8,697 nt of DNA from an uncultured Bacteroidota bacterium. Lineage in GTDB: Bacteria; Bacteroidota; Bacteroidia; Chitinophagales; Chitinophagaceae. Positions 1 to 6,810 of this stretch are shown here, in pieces. Position 1 is the first letter of the stretch; every line of letters begins with the position of its first letter. The stretch is taken from assembly GCA_946480675.1 (NCBI GenBank), contig CAMLKS010000077.1:1-8697 (forward strand), written 5' to 3'. The notes under the pieces are model-generated. The model was not told the DNA's origin and ran no database searches. It worked only from the letters and a program-made list of their open reading frames with translations. A program made the translations under genes and the position numbers.

Positions 1-431
1 CCTTTACAGGTAACAACAGCGCTACAGGTGCAGCAGTGAACCTGGCTTTCAATACCGTGAACGATTATGCGAATGGTGTTACTTCTGCCGAGCAAGGCCT
101 GAAAGTACGTTCAAACAAAAACTTCGCTGTAACCGTTAAAACAAACGCTGCCAACTTTACTTATACAGGTACAACTTCACCTGCCCCTGTTATGCCGGTG
201 GCCGATGTACTGGACCTGATGGTTTCTGCAAACGGTACAGGTGGTACAATTGCTACCCCATTCTCTGCTACTGCATACAACAACCTGAGCAGCACCGCAC
301 AAAACCTGATCAGCAACGGTAGCCGCGGTGGCAACCAAACTTTCGGTGTTAAGTATCAAGCTACTCCCGGCTTCAGCTATCCTGCAGGTACCTATACGGT
401 AGATGTAGTGTACACCGCTACACAACTGTAA
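1..431 (+). CDS. C-terminal part of an exported beta-sandwich protein (5' end outside window)
   Basis: The reading frame is open from base 3 with no stop upstream, so the GTG at 36 is an internal valine and the gene starts outside the window; 142 residues and the TAA are visible. The sequence is rich in Thr, Asn, Ala, Gly and alternating hydrophobics and has no cysteine, as in a secreted beta-sandwich. It ends with PAGTYTVDVVYTATQ, a closing strand like those in Bacteroidota surface proteins of the DUF4402 or spore-coat-U/fimbrial type. There is no T9SS sorting tail, lipobox or membrane segment in the visible part. A terminator follows 40 bp after the stop, so this is the last gene of its unit. 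The family assignment is by general resemblance only; a secreted structural or adhesin-like role is inference. Confidence 0.75.
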   Translation, partial: FTGNNSATGAAVNLAFNTVNDYANGVTSAEQGLKVRSNKNFAVTVKTNAANFTYTGTTSPAPVMPVADVLDLMVSANGTGGTIATPFSATAYNNLSSTAQNLISNGSRGGNQTFGVKYQATPGFSYPAGTYTVDVVYTATQL

Positions 432-470
432 TATTTGAGATTGTTTTTCATAGTGTATAGTTTTAGTGAG

Positions 471-494
471 AGGAGCCTTAGCGGCTCCTTTTTT
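471..494 (+). terminator. Rho-independent terminator after the beta-sandwich gene
   Basis: A perfect 7-bp stem AGGAGCC/GGCTCCT (471-477 with 483-489) closes a 5-nt loop and runs into six T residues (489-494). It lies 40 bp after the stop codon of the upstream gene. Confidence 0.85.
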
Positions 495-517
495 GTTTTG
501 CCGTGATGGCATAGGCA

Positions 518-552
518 CAAAAAAATAGCCTTCCGTTTGAACGGAAGGCTAT
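518..552 (-). terminator. Rho-independent terminator of the tRNA-Leu gene
   Basis: A perfect 12-bp stem (525-536 with 541-552) closes a TTGA loop. Read on the minus strand it is followed by a run of T residues (518-525 on the plus strand is all A). It sits 14 bp past the 3' end of the minus-strand tRNA, so it ends that transcript. There is no T-run on the plus-strand side, so it is directional. Confidence 0.9.
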
Positions 553-566
553 CAAAGTTCTAAAGG

Positions 567-650
567 TGCCCAGGAATGGATTCGAACCATCACACCCTTG
601 CGGGCGCTGCGACCTGAACACAGTGCGTCTACCAATTTCGCCACCTGGGC
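567..650 (-). tRNA. tRNA-Leu (anticodon CAG)
   Basis: On the minus strand an acceptor stem GCCCAGG (644-650) pairs with CCTGGGC (568-574), with discriminator A at 567. The D arm contains GGTAGA. The anticodon stem CTGTG/CGCAG holds the loop TTCAGGT, giving anticodon CAG (bases 614-616), which reads CUG leucine codons. A long variable arm with a GCCC/GGGT stem marks a class II tRNA, and the T loop is TTCGAAT. The 84-nt gene does not encode the full 3' CCA (it continues CCT), so CCA must be added enzymatically. It has its own promoter and terminator and appears monocistronic. Confidence 0.97.
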
Positions 651-674
651 ATGTGTTTTAAGAACTTCGGGCTG

Positions 675-705
675 CAAAGATAAGTGAGATTTAATAACAA
701 ACAAA
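675..705 (-). promoter_or_regulatory. Bacteroidota-type promoter for tRNA-Leu
   Basis: On the minus strand TTTG (702-705) is followed by exactly 19 bp and then TATCTTTG (675-682), matching the Bacteroidota -33/-7 consensus TTTG-N19-TAnnTTTG. Transcription should begin near 668-670, about 20 nt before the tRNA 5' end. A 7-bp inverted repeat GAGATTT/AAATCTC (686-692, 703-709) lies in the spacer and overlaps the -33 box. Confidence 0.8.
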
Positions 706-729
706 TCTCTTCTGAAATAAATTTATCTG

Positions 730-1725
730 TTATACAACCATTAGGTTACACCCTCTCAATGCTGTATGATCCATACGTCCTAACACATCGAAACTACCAT
801 CTTTATATAGCGTACCGATATCCTCCGTAGCGATAAAGCTGCATGAGTGAATATTGGCAAGGTCTATAATATTGAGACAACCATTACCGCTTTCTTTTAC
901 ATCAAACGGGTCGTTCACATCCCTTATCAATACCTTCATGGTATCGGCACATTGAAAAACGCCATCGTGCAATGCATATGCCTGAGATAGCAATTCCGTC
1001 ATGCCATATTCCGAATGTATTTGCTGCAATTGCCATTGTCCCTTCAGATAGCCGTGTACCTGTGTGCGGGTCCACTCCTGCCGCCTGCCCTTCATACCAC
1101 CTGTTTCCATTACTATGGTGTGCGTCAGCTTCATGGGGTGTCTATCTGCAAAATCGAGCAAGGCGAATGTGACACCTAATAACAACGTTGGTTGCTTAGC
1201 GCCTTCCAATGCTTGCAGCACTTTGGCCAGCTTGTCATACTCATCCAGGTAAAAACCATTGGATGCATGGCCACTGTCATGCATCAGCGTTTTAGCCATG
1301 TGTACCAATGAAGCATTACTACGTTCGAGATAGGAAGGCAATAAAGCCAGGATGGCGTAATTGCTTACAGACCCGTAAAACTGTTCAAACCCCTTCTGCA
1401 AAGACTGATGATAGATATGCTCATCGGCCACGTAATGTTTGCTGGTCACCTCGCCAGTGGTACCGCTGCTTTGAAATACCAGTGGGTACTGTGCATGTTC
1501 GCCCGAGGTTACCCGGTGTGTCTTAAAAAATGAAATAGGCAGAAATGGTATAGCCTGCAATGTAGTTACCGCTTGCGGGTCTACATGTATAGCATCTATG
1601 TATTGCCTGTATATATGGTTGTTGCTATATTGATACTGAAACAGGGACAACGCCTTTTCTGCAAAGTTTGCCGCGCTGATATCTTTTAAAAAATCAGCAT
1701 CAAATCCCTCTTTTTTGTATAACAC
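730..1725 (-). CDS. LuxE/PaaK-like acyl-protein synthetase (acyltransferase)
   Basis: This 331-residue protein resembles the LuxE acyl-protein synthetase family, ATP-dependent enzymes that activate a fatty acid as acyl-AMP and take it onto a cysteine of the enzyme. The adenylate-forming signature QSSGTTG is at residues 85-91. A second conserved block HSEYGMTE is at 237-244, where this superfamily has its Y-G-x-T-E motif, and EDIGTL with GRMD at 301-319 resembles the later nucleotide-binding loop. Cys326 lies six residues from the C-terminus (RGCNLMVV); Vibrio LuxE is acylated on a cysteine close to its C-terminus, so Cys326 is a candidate, by inference. The start is GTG at 1723-1725: no ATG lies upstream before an in-frame stop and the next Met is residue 143. 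No LuxC/LuxD partner is nearby, so the acyl acceptor is unknown; luminescence is not implied. Likely cytoplasmic. Confidence 0.88.
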   Translation of the reverse strand: MLYKKEGFDADFLKDISAANFAEKALSLFQYQYSNNHIYRQYIDAIHVDPQAVTTLQAIPFLPISFFKTHRVTSGEHAQYPLVFQSSGTTGEVTSKHYVADEHIYHQSLQKGFEQFYGSVSNYAILALLPSYLERSNASLVHMAKTLMHDSGHASNGFYLDEYDKLAKVLQALEGAKQPTLLLGVTFALLDFADRHPMKLTHTIVMETGGMKGRRQEWTRTQVHGYLKGQWQLQQIHSEYGMTELLSQAYALHDGVFQCADTMKVLIRDVNDPFDVKESGNGCLNIIDLANIHSCSFIATEDIGTLYKDGSFDVLGRMDHTALRGCNLMVV

Positions 1726-1740
1726 TTTTGTATAACTTTG
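1713..1740. repeat. Tandem 11-bp direct repeat at a divergent gene junction
   Basis: TTTTGTATAAC occurs twice without mismatch (1713-1723 and 1726-1736), separated by 2 bp, giving a 13-bp period. The copies cover the GTG start of the LuxE-like gene and the 5' flank of the lipoprotein gene. The second copy runs into TAACTTTG (1733-1740), which fits the Bacteroidota -7 box TAnnTTTG for the lipoprotein gene. No good -33 element is present: the nearest TTTG gives a spacer of only 15 bp. With that -7 box, transcription would start at or next to the ATG at 1747. Confidence 0.55.
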
Positions 1741-1746
1741 AGAAAT

Positions 1747-2211
1747 ATGAGATCATATCTTGTTTTAATGGCTACTGCCACCCTTATCCTTGGTGCCTGT
1801 AAAAAGAAAGCCAACATTGGTACATCGCCTATCATAACGTATCAAAGACTGGTACCCAATACTGTGCAATCCGGTTCTGCCAAAGATACAGTTAATATCA
1901 TTTTCACCATCCAGGATGGAGACGGTGATATTGGTAATGACCCGCAAACCGGTGTGCATGATATTTATTTAAAAGACAGCCGTTCTAACCAGGAAAATCC
2001 ATATTTCCTGCCAACAATACCATCTGATGCAATCACACCCGGCGAGGGCATCAATGCAGCTTGTACGTTACGGGTATATGCATCGCTCTTCCTGCTGCTG
2101 CGCCCCGACCACCCCGATGGCGATACGCTGGACTATGAGATATATGTAAAGGACAAAGCTGGCCATAAGAGCAACGTAATAAAAACCGATAAAATTTATA
2201 TCACTCCATAA
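1747..2211 (+). CDS. Small lipoprotein of unknown function
   Basis: I do not recognise a characterised family. The 154-residue product begins with a lipoprotein signal peptide whose lipobox LGAC puts the lipidated cysteine at residue 18, followed by KKK, so it is probably anchored in the cell envelope. An acidic DGDGDIGND segment (57-65) resembles calcium-binding D-x-D-x-D loops and recurs in Bacteroidota lipoproteins. The rest alternates polar and hydrophobic residues and looks like one beta-rich domain ending in KTDKIYITP. I chose ATG 1747 over the in-frame TTG at 1738 because it places the basic start of the signal peptide correctly. The gene is divergent from the LuxE-like gene with 21 bp between start codons, and a terminator follows directly, so it is monocistronic. 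Confidence 0.85.
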   Translation: MRSYLVLMATATLILGACKKKANIGTSPIITYQRLVPNTVQSGSAKDTVNIIFTIQDGDGDIGNDPQTGVHDIYLKDSRSNQENPYFLPTIPSDAITPGEGINAACTLRVYASLFLLLRPDHPDGDTLDYEIYVKDKAGHKSNVIKTDKIYITP

Positions 2212-2216
2212 TAAAG

Positions 2217-2241
2217 GCGCCCCTATTAAGGGGCGTTTTTT
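2217..2241 (+). terminator. Rho-independent terminator of the lipoprotein gene
   Basis: A 6-bp G+C stem CGCCCC/GGGGCG (2218-2223 with 2230-2235) with loop TATTAA is followed by six T residues (2236-2241). It begins 5 bp after the stop codon. Confidence 0.88.
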
Positions 2242-2359
2242 ACGTTACAGGCTTCGATCCCATTACACTATTATTCATCTCTACTACTCTTGATGTGCTC
2301 TCAGGTACATTGTATAGCCCGCAAAGCATTTAAAATTTCGCTATTTGATATTCGTTTTT

Positions 2360-2427
2360 CTACGTGAAATGCTGAATTATCTACGTAAAACACGTATCGA
2401 ACATTTGTAATCTACGGGAAAAACGTA
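2360..2427 (+). promoter_or_regulatory. Phased TACGT palindromes upstream of the sensor kinase (putative operators)
   Basis: Three copies of CTACG(T/G)(G/A)AAA start at 2360, 2381 and 2412, spaced 21 and 31 bp, about two and three helical turns. Copies two and three are 15-bp palindromes with the same layout: TACGT-aaaac-ACGTA (2382-2396, perfect) and TACGG-gaaaa-ACGTA (2413-2427, one arm mismatch). Copy one has only the left half. The last site ends 12 bp before the ATG of the kinase gene. AACATTTG (2400-2407), between sites two and three, is one mismatch from a -7 box. That a regulator binds here is inference. The rest of the spacer (2242-2359) shows nothing I can assign. Confidence 0.5.
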
Positions 2428-2439
2428 TTTTTTAGTGTT

Positions 2440-4395
2440 ATGCCACGCGCGCTGATGTTTATCCTGATATTGCTTGTATGCAACTGCACTGCTATTGCAC
2501 AGGATAATCCTATGGTAATAACTAATAAATGGCAGCAGGTTAATAATGACACTGCAAGTATTGCGAAAGCAATAACAATGTATAAGAAAATTTCAGCTAC
2601 ACATCCTGAACAAGCGTCAAAATTGTTACTTGAGACGCTGAAGCAAAGTATAAGTCTTCAATATAAACAAGGTATATACCAGTCACTACTTTACATTGGC
2701 TGGATATATCATACACAAGCAAAAAATAAAGAAGGCCTCTATTTTCTTCATCAGGCTATACCTTATGCTGAATTACCTGAAAATATTGCTATGGCCAATA
2801 TTTTATACCGTTATGTGGGTGGTTGCTACTTAATGATGGGCAACTATGAACAGTCTTTAAAATATTTCTATAAGGCATTGGAAGTACTTGACGACAAAAA
2901 AAAACCTCAAAAAAATACAGATTCTTCAACTGTGTACAGCATGGTCAGTTGGGCATGGGCACAAATGGGAGAATTGAACTATGCTATTGAAACTTCGCGC
3001 AAAGGTATTGCCATTGCTGAAAGGAGGAAAAATATACATATGCTGGCCGAACTATATCATGGTTTGGCAGCATTCCATCTTGAAATTAATCAACCTGACA
3101 GTGCAGAGAAATATTACAATCAAGCTTTTGCTTTGTCAGATGCAAAAAATGTAAGGTGCCTGAGCCTGGTAGGACTATCAAAAGTGTATGAAAAAAGGAG
3201 AAACTATGTCGAAGCACTTAATTATATCGACCAAAGTTTATTAATGATAGATACGCTGTTTTACGACAGAGTAATTATTGACATCACAGCGCAAAAGGCC
3301 AGCGTATATCTGCAAATGAAAAAATATGCTAAGGCAGAGTCTACGTTGGCACCTGTAATGGCTAAGGCCTATGCTATGAATAATAAAGACCTGTTTGATT
3401 TTTTACTATTGACAGCTGCAAATGTATACGCAAGTAATCATCACTATCAAGAGGCGTATTTTCATCTTCAAAACCTCAATCAACATAAGCAGGCTCGCTA
3501 TAATCAAGAGAAAAAAAACTTTGTTAGCGTATGGTTGAATTCTCAAACCGCAGAAAGAGATAAAAAAATACTTAGACAGCGATTGTATATAAAGAAGCAA
3601 GAGAACCAGTTGCAGCGAACCAATTTTTGGATGGGTATTAGCGTCATGGGGACGTTACTACTCTTTTCCGTAAGCTTTGCAGTGGTTAGAAACTATAGAA
3701 ACAGGCAAACGCTGCAACAAGCACAGATAGCACAACTGCAGCAATCGAAAGAAATAAACCACCTGAAAGCACGCATGCGGGGCGAAGAACAGGAACGCGA
3801 ACGCATAGCGCGCGACCTGCACGATAGCGTTGCCAGTCAGCTATGGGCTATACGGCTAAAGGTAGAAAGCATGCAACAAAAGACAGTGGTACCTGCAACT
3901 ATGAGGGAAAAACTAAGCACTATCTTTTATCAGTTGAATGAGATAACTCAGACCGTAAGAAAAACGGCTCACAACCTTTTGCCCGACCTGTTATTGCAAG
4001 AAGGATTAGCCACCGCCCTCGCCTCTTTTTGCGACAGGCTCAGCAAAACACAAAGGAAACAGATCGACTTCCAGGAATATGGTAATATCCCAGCTATAGA
4101 TAAAGAAATAGAGCTAACTATATACCGTATAGTACAGGAACTGGTGCAGCACATCAGCCAAAAAACGAAACATGACAGCCCATTGCTTGTGCAGCTAAGT
4201 TGTATAAACGACCTGCTAAGCTTTAGCATAGAAGGTGAAAGTGCCGAAAATATGGAGTCCGCCATAAATACACTTAACACAGAACAATTGCAAGAAAAGA
4301 TATCGACCATAAAAGGTACCCTGGAGTTACAAACGGAACCCGGCAAACCTGCATATGCCTATTTAGAATTCGACCTAAAGGACTTTCTTGCCTGA
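2440..4395 (+). CDS. TPR-containing membrane sensor histidine kinase (HisKA_3) with degenerate ATP-binding domain
   Basis: This 651-residue protein has a signal peptide (cleavage likely after AIA, residue 20) and a periplasmic region of about 350 residues built of TPR helical repeats, e.g. around 120-150, 200-230, 240-270 and 280-310. A coiled stretch follows, one membrane helix (about 396-416), a cytoplasmic coiled coil (421-450) and a HisKA_3 dimerisation domain with phosphoacceptor His461 in ERIARDLHDS and the usual HNLLPDLL block (511-518). The C-terminal domain keeps the HATPase fold pattern (IYRIVQELVQHI, KGTLELQTEPGK) but lacks its ATP motifs. The N-box has QH (570-571) where NN is usual, the DNG of the G1 box is missing (EGE at 598-600), and no GLGL is present. 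It is therefore probably a pseudokinase or an acceptor phosphorylated in trans. No response regulator is adjacent. The start ATG follows the phased palindromes. Confidence 0.9.
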   Translation: MPRALMFILILLVCNCTAIAQDNPMVITNKWQQVNNDTASIAKAITMYKKISATHPEQASKLLLETLKQSISLQYKQGIYQSLLYIGWIYHTQAKNKEGLYFLHQAIPYAELPENIAMANILYRYVGGCYLMMGNYEQSLKYFYKALEVLDDKKKPQKNTDSSTVYSMVSWAWAQMGELNYAIETSRKGIAIAERRKNIHMLAELYHGLAAFHLEINQPDSAEKYYNQAFALSDAKNVRCLSLVGLSKVYEKRRNYVEALNYIDQSLLMIDTLFYDRVIIDITAQKASVYLQMKKYAKAESTLAPVMAKAYAMNNKDLFDFLLLTAANVYASNHHYQEAYFHLQNLNQHKQARYNQEKKNFVSVWLNSQTAERDKKILRQRLYIKKQENQLQRTNFWMGISVMGTLLLFSVSFAVVRNYRNRQTLQQAQIAQLQQSKEINHLKARMRGEEQERERIARDLHDSVASQLWAIRLKVESMQQKTVVPATMREKLSTIFYQLNEITQTVRKTAHNLLPDLLLQEGLATALASFCDRLSKTQRKQIDFQEYGNIPAIDKEIELTIYRIVQELVQHISQKTKHDSPLLVQLSCINDLLSFSIEGESAENMESAINTLNTEQLQEKISTIKGTLELQTEPGKPAYAYLEFDLKDFLA

Positions 4396-4418
4396 CAACA
4401 AGCCTGTATTTGTTGTTA
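4393..4418 (+). terminator. Weak hairpin overlapping the kinase stop codon (possible terminator)
   Basis: ACAACAA (4395-4401) pairs with TTGTTGT (4410-4416) around an 8-nt loop, extended by one wobble and one A-T pair. The stem is A+T rich and no clean T-run follows, so termination is uncertain. The rest of the spacer to 4518 has no convincing promoter; TGTCTTTG (4496-4503) is one mismatch from a -7 box for the next gene but lacks a -33 partner. Confidence 0.25.
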
Positions 4419-4518
4419 TTTACGACACTCGTCACCCAACATTAACCATTCGTCAATCAAAGGCTTTAAAGCTCTAACTATTAAAAAAAAGGAATTGTCT
4501 TTGTCTAAAAATATAAAT

Positions 4519-5412
4519 ATGAAAAAGACATTACTCCTGAAAAAGATTACCCGAATTGTACTTACTATTTCGCCCTTGCTATGTGCCTTTACAATGAATG
4601 CACAACATAACACCAATACACCTACGTATGCATTCTATAAAAACTCAACAACCACATATAAGGTACCTTTTGCCAATACAGATACTTTGTTTGAGCGTTC
4701 GCAACTACTATATCCACCGAAGCATATAAAACCAATGTCCGGCAGCGGAACGGTAGCATCGGGCAGCATCACGAAAGTGTATTTCCGTGCCGATCCCAAA
4801 GTGACCCAGACATTCAACATGAAAAAGGTGATTATAAAACTGGCGCAAACTACAGATACTGCTTGGGATAATATGAAAGTAGATCCAGCCTTCTATACCG
4901 TCACAGAGGTTTTCAATCAGGCTACATATACTGTTTCTACACCGGGATGGATAGAGTTTACACTTTCTAAGCCATTTCAGTACGATAACACAAAAACACT
5001 GGTTGTAGAGGTATCAGGCGATGCAGGTTTCACAAGCACTTATTCATCAGGAGGCTCAGCGGGTAAAGCTATAGCCGGTAAATTCAATTTAGCAACCGGC
5101 AACCACCTGCCTATGTGGTTTGAATTTGGCTTCAGCTATGCCACCACTTCAGTAGGCGCGATACAAAATGACATAAAAGTACATGTGTATCCTAATCCAG
5201 CTAACAACATGGTGCATATCTCATCAGACAAAAGTATAACAGGCAATGTAACCATCATGGATATGAGCGGCAGAACGGTAGCGCAGGAAAAAATGAATGG
5301 CTCTGCTCATAGTCTTTCTGTATCTAACCTGGCCAACGGCTTGTATTTCTATAAAATAGTTGACGTAGAAAACACACAAATCAAAACCGGCAAGTTGACG
5401 ATTTCGCATTAG
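4519..5412 (+). CDS. Secreted protein with T9SS type A C-terminal sorting domain
   Basis: The 297-residue product has an N-terminal signal peptide (KKTLLLKK then a hydrophobic core, cleavage likely after NA before Q29). The central region (about 80-210) is beta-rich, with FRAD, a run of hydrophobic strands and GWIEFTLSKPFQYDNTKTLV, the pattern of an exported beta-sandwich module common in Bacteroidota surface proteins; no catalytic motif is visible. Residues 221-297 are a type A sorting domain: it opens with VYPNP, continues with VTIMDMSGR and NLANGLYFYKI, and ends TGKLTISH. Such tails direct export through the type IX system, after which they are removed and the protein is released or attached to surface lipopolysaccharide. 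ATG 4519 is preferred over the in-frame TTG at 4495 because it starts the signal peptide properly. The function of the mature domain is unknown. Confidence 0.9.
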   Translation: MKKTLLLKKITRIVLTISPLLCAFTMNAQHNTNTPTYAFYKNSTTTYKVPFANTDTLFERSQLLYPPKHIKPMSGSGTVASGSITKVYFRADPKVTQTFNMKKVIIKLAQTTDTAWDNMKVDPAFYTVTEVFNQATYTVSTPGWIEFTLSKPFQYDNTKTLVVEVSGDAGFTSTYSSGGSAGKAIAGKFNLATGNHLPMWFEFGFSYATTSVGAIQNDIKVHVYPNPANNMVHISSDKSITGNVTIMDMSGRTVAQEKMNGSAHSLSVSNLANGLYFYKIVDVENTQIKTGKLTISH

Positions 5413-5439
5413 TCTTTTTAAACCGATCATTCAACAGAG

Positions 5440-5465
5440 AGGCCCTTTACAGGGCCTTTTCTTTT
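5440..5465 (+). terminator. Terminator between convergent genes
   Basis: A perfect 7-bp stem AGGCCCT/AGGGCCT (5440-5446 with 5451-5457) with loop TTAC is followed by a T-rich tract TTTCTTTT, ending the plus-strand transcript. It abuts the stop codon of the convergent minus-strand gene (5464-5466). On the minus strand no T-run follows the hairpin, so it is at best a weak terminator there. Confidence 0.8.
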
Positions 5466-6189
5466 AAGCTCCATTCCTGGAGGCTTTTCTACGCATCGAT
5501 ATAAGAACCTTCATTCTGAAATAATCATAAAACAGCGCTATCAGCAACAGGCCTATTGAAACATAAAATGCAGAAAAGCCATATTCCAGAAAAAGGACAC
5601 TACCTACAATTCCACCAACAATAAAAAAGACAATAATGTTTAGCCTGAGGATAATACGGCGCCTTAATGTATCATTCTTTTTACCACCCTGGAATACTAT
5701 GTTTGATAAGTCTGTACCAAGGTCTGTGAACATACCTGTAAGGTGTGTGGTTCTGACCACTGCACCGGATATTATGGTTACAAGGGCATTTTGCATACCC
5801 ATGGCAAACAACAGGCTGGCTGCCCAATATTGTTTTTGAGAAATAGCATTATGTGAGGGTGAGATAGCTAACAGAAAGATGATAGCCATGATGAGCAATA
5901 TAGGAGCGGTGTAAGCAAATGGTTTCCCCCGGCCAACCCGGGAAATAACCCCGCAAAAAAATGCCCCTGCCAGAAACGATAAAAGCCAGAATATAACCAT
6001 CCGGGCTTTCGCCATCTGGCCTGTCGCTACATCTACCGCAAGCTGCGCAGCATGCCCTGTCACGTTAGTAGTTAATATACTGAAAGCCATCAAGCCACTA
6101 CCATTTATAAATCCTGCATTGAGGCCGAGTAATATTGCCAGCCGGAGATTATGCTTGTAGTTTCGTTGGGGGCCAGTATGACGCAACAT
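5464..6189 (-). CDS. YoaK/DUF1275 family membrane protein
   Basis: The 241-residue integral membrane protein matches the YoaK (DUF1275) family, whose biochemical function is not established. It shows about six hydrophobic helices (roughly 15-38, 64-84, 91-110, 121-142, 180-201, 205-223). It also has the family's two related TG motifs: TTNVTGHAAQLAVD (40-53) after the first helix and VRTTHLTGMFTDLGTD (145-160) in the second half. The C-terminus is basic and probably cytoplasmic. The ATG at 6187-6189 lies 18 bp after the stop of the methyltransferase gene, so it is the third gene of a minus-strand operon. A link between its function and the two upstream genes cannot be read from the sequence. 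Confidence 0.92.
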   Translation of the reverse strand: MLRHTGPQRNYKHNLRLAILLGLNAGFINGSGLMAFSILTTNVTGHAAQLAVDVATGQMAKARMVIFWLLSFLAGAFFCGVISRVGRGKPFAYTAPILLIMAIIFLLAISPSHNAISQKQYWAASLLFAMGMQNALVTIISGAVVRTTHLTGMFTDLGTDLSNIVFQGGKKNDTLRRRIILRLNIIVFFIVGGIVGSVLFLEYGFSAFYVSIGLLLIALFYDYFRMKVLISMRRKASRNGA

Positions 6190-6207
6190 GGGTTATATCT
6201 TATACAA

Positions 6208-6810
6208 CTATCGTTTGATCCAGAAATTCAGAGCGCCGTTTTCTGAGGTTTTCTCTAAGCGGTACTCTCTGGGTATCTCGTTCCATAAAGTGTGATAGGT
6301 CACAATCTTAGTGCCTGACGGCATGGACTTGAAACCTTTGTGCAACTGACGAATATAGAAATCGTAAAGTGAAAATGAGTAACTGATACGTTCATCTATT
6401 CTATCAGAATCGTCAATATTTTCATGAAACGAGTTGTAAAAATAAAAATGATCGTAACGTTTCATATCTATTTGTGTAAAATTTGCCTCAATGAATGAAG
6501 CATTAGGCACACCCAACTTTCCTCTTGCCTGCTGGGCATAATCCACCAACAACGGACGCTGCTCCACGCCAAAAAAATATGCATCGGGGGTATATGCCGC
6601 TGCGGCAAGGCAAAATTTGCCAACCCCGCTACCGATATCCAGTATTTTACAGGCCTGCCCTGCCTCATAAAATTCTGCTGCCTGCTTAGCTACATGCAAA
6701 GGTGTCCAGTGCCGCCTTGCCAAAGATCGCATAGATTGCGGAAATAACTGGTCAAATGCTTCATCACTCTGCATATAATCAGCCATTGTTAGTACATTCT
6801 TATTTTCCAT
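6208..6810 (-). CDS. Class I SAM-dependent methyltransferase
   Basis: This 200-residue cytoplasmic protein has a Rossmann-type SAM-binding fold. Motif I is ILDIGSGVGKFCLA (56-69). An acidic residue ends strand 2 (GVEQRP, Glu83) for the ribose hydroxyls, FIEAN (106-110) occupies the motif III position, and YDHFYFYNSFHEN (119-131) is the motif IV strand. About 50 N-terminal residues precede the fold and may bind the substrate; no substrate signature is recognisable. The ATG at 6808-6810 overlaps the end of the upstream H-like gene by 11 bp, suggesting translational coupling, and the YoaK gene follows 18 bp later. A second in-frame Met is residue 9. The coupling suggests the two proteins act on one process, but this is inference. 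Confidence 0.9.
   Translation of the reverse strand: MENKNVLTMADYMQSDEAFDQLFPQSMRSLARRHWTPLHVAKQAAEFYEAGQACKILDIGSGVGKFCLAAAAYTPDAYFFGVEQRPLLVDYAQQARGKLGVPNASFIEANFTQIDMKRYDHFYFYNSFHENIDDSDRIDERISYSFSLYDFYIRQLHKGFKSMPSGTKIVTYHTLWNEIPREYRLEKTSENGALNFWIKR

Noticed and set aside
177..518. Open frame of 113 codons on the minus strand
   Set aside because: It lies antisense to the beta-sandwich gene and across its terminator, has low-complexity composition and no recognisable domain; taken as a shadow.
567..650. tRNA gene as an integration site for a mobile element
   Set aside because: No integrase, no duplicated tRNA 3' end and no compositional break are visible in the window.
2440..2520. Possible lipobox (LLVC) in the sensor kinase signal sequence
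   Set aside because: Valine directly before cysteine does not fit a lipobox, and the AIA-Q site is a good signal peptidase I cleavage site.
3969..4346. Open frame of 125 codons on the minus strand
   Set aside because: It is antisense to the DHp and ATPase part of the sensor kinase, is rich in Ser and Cys like typical reverse-frame translations, and has no start context.
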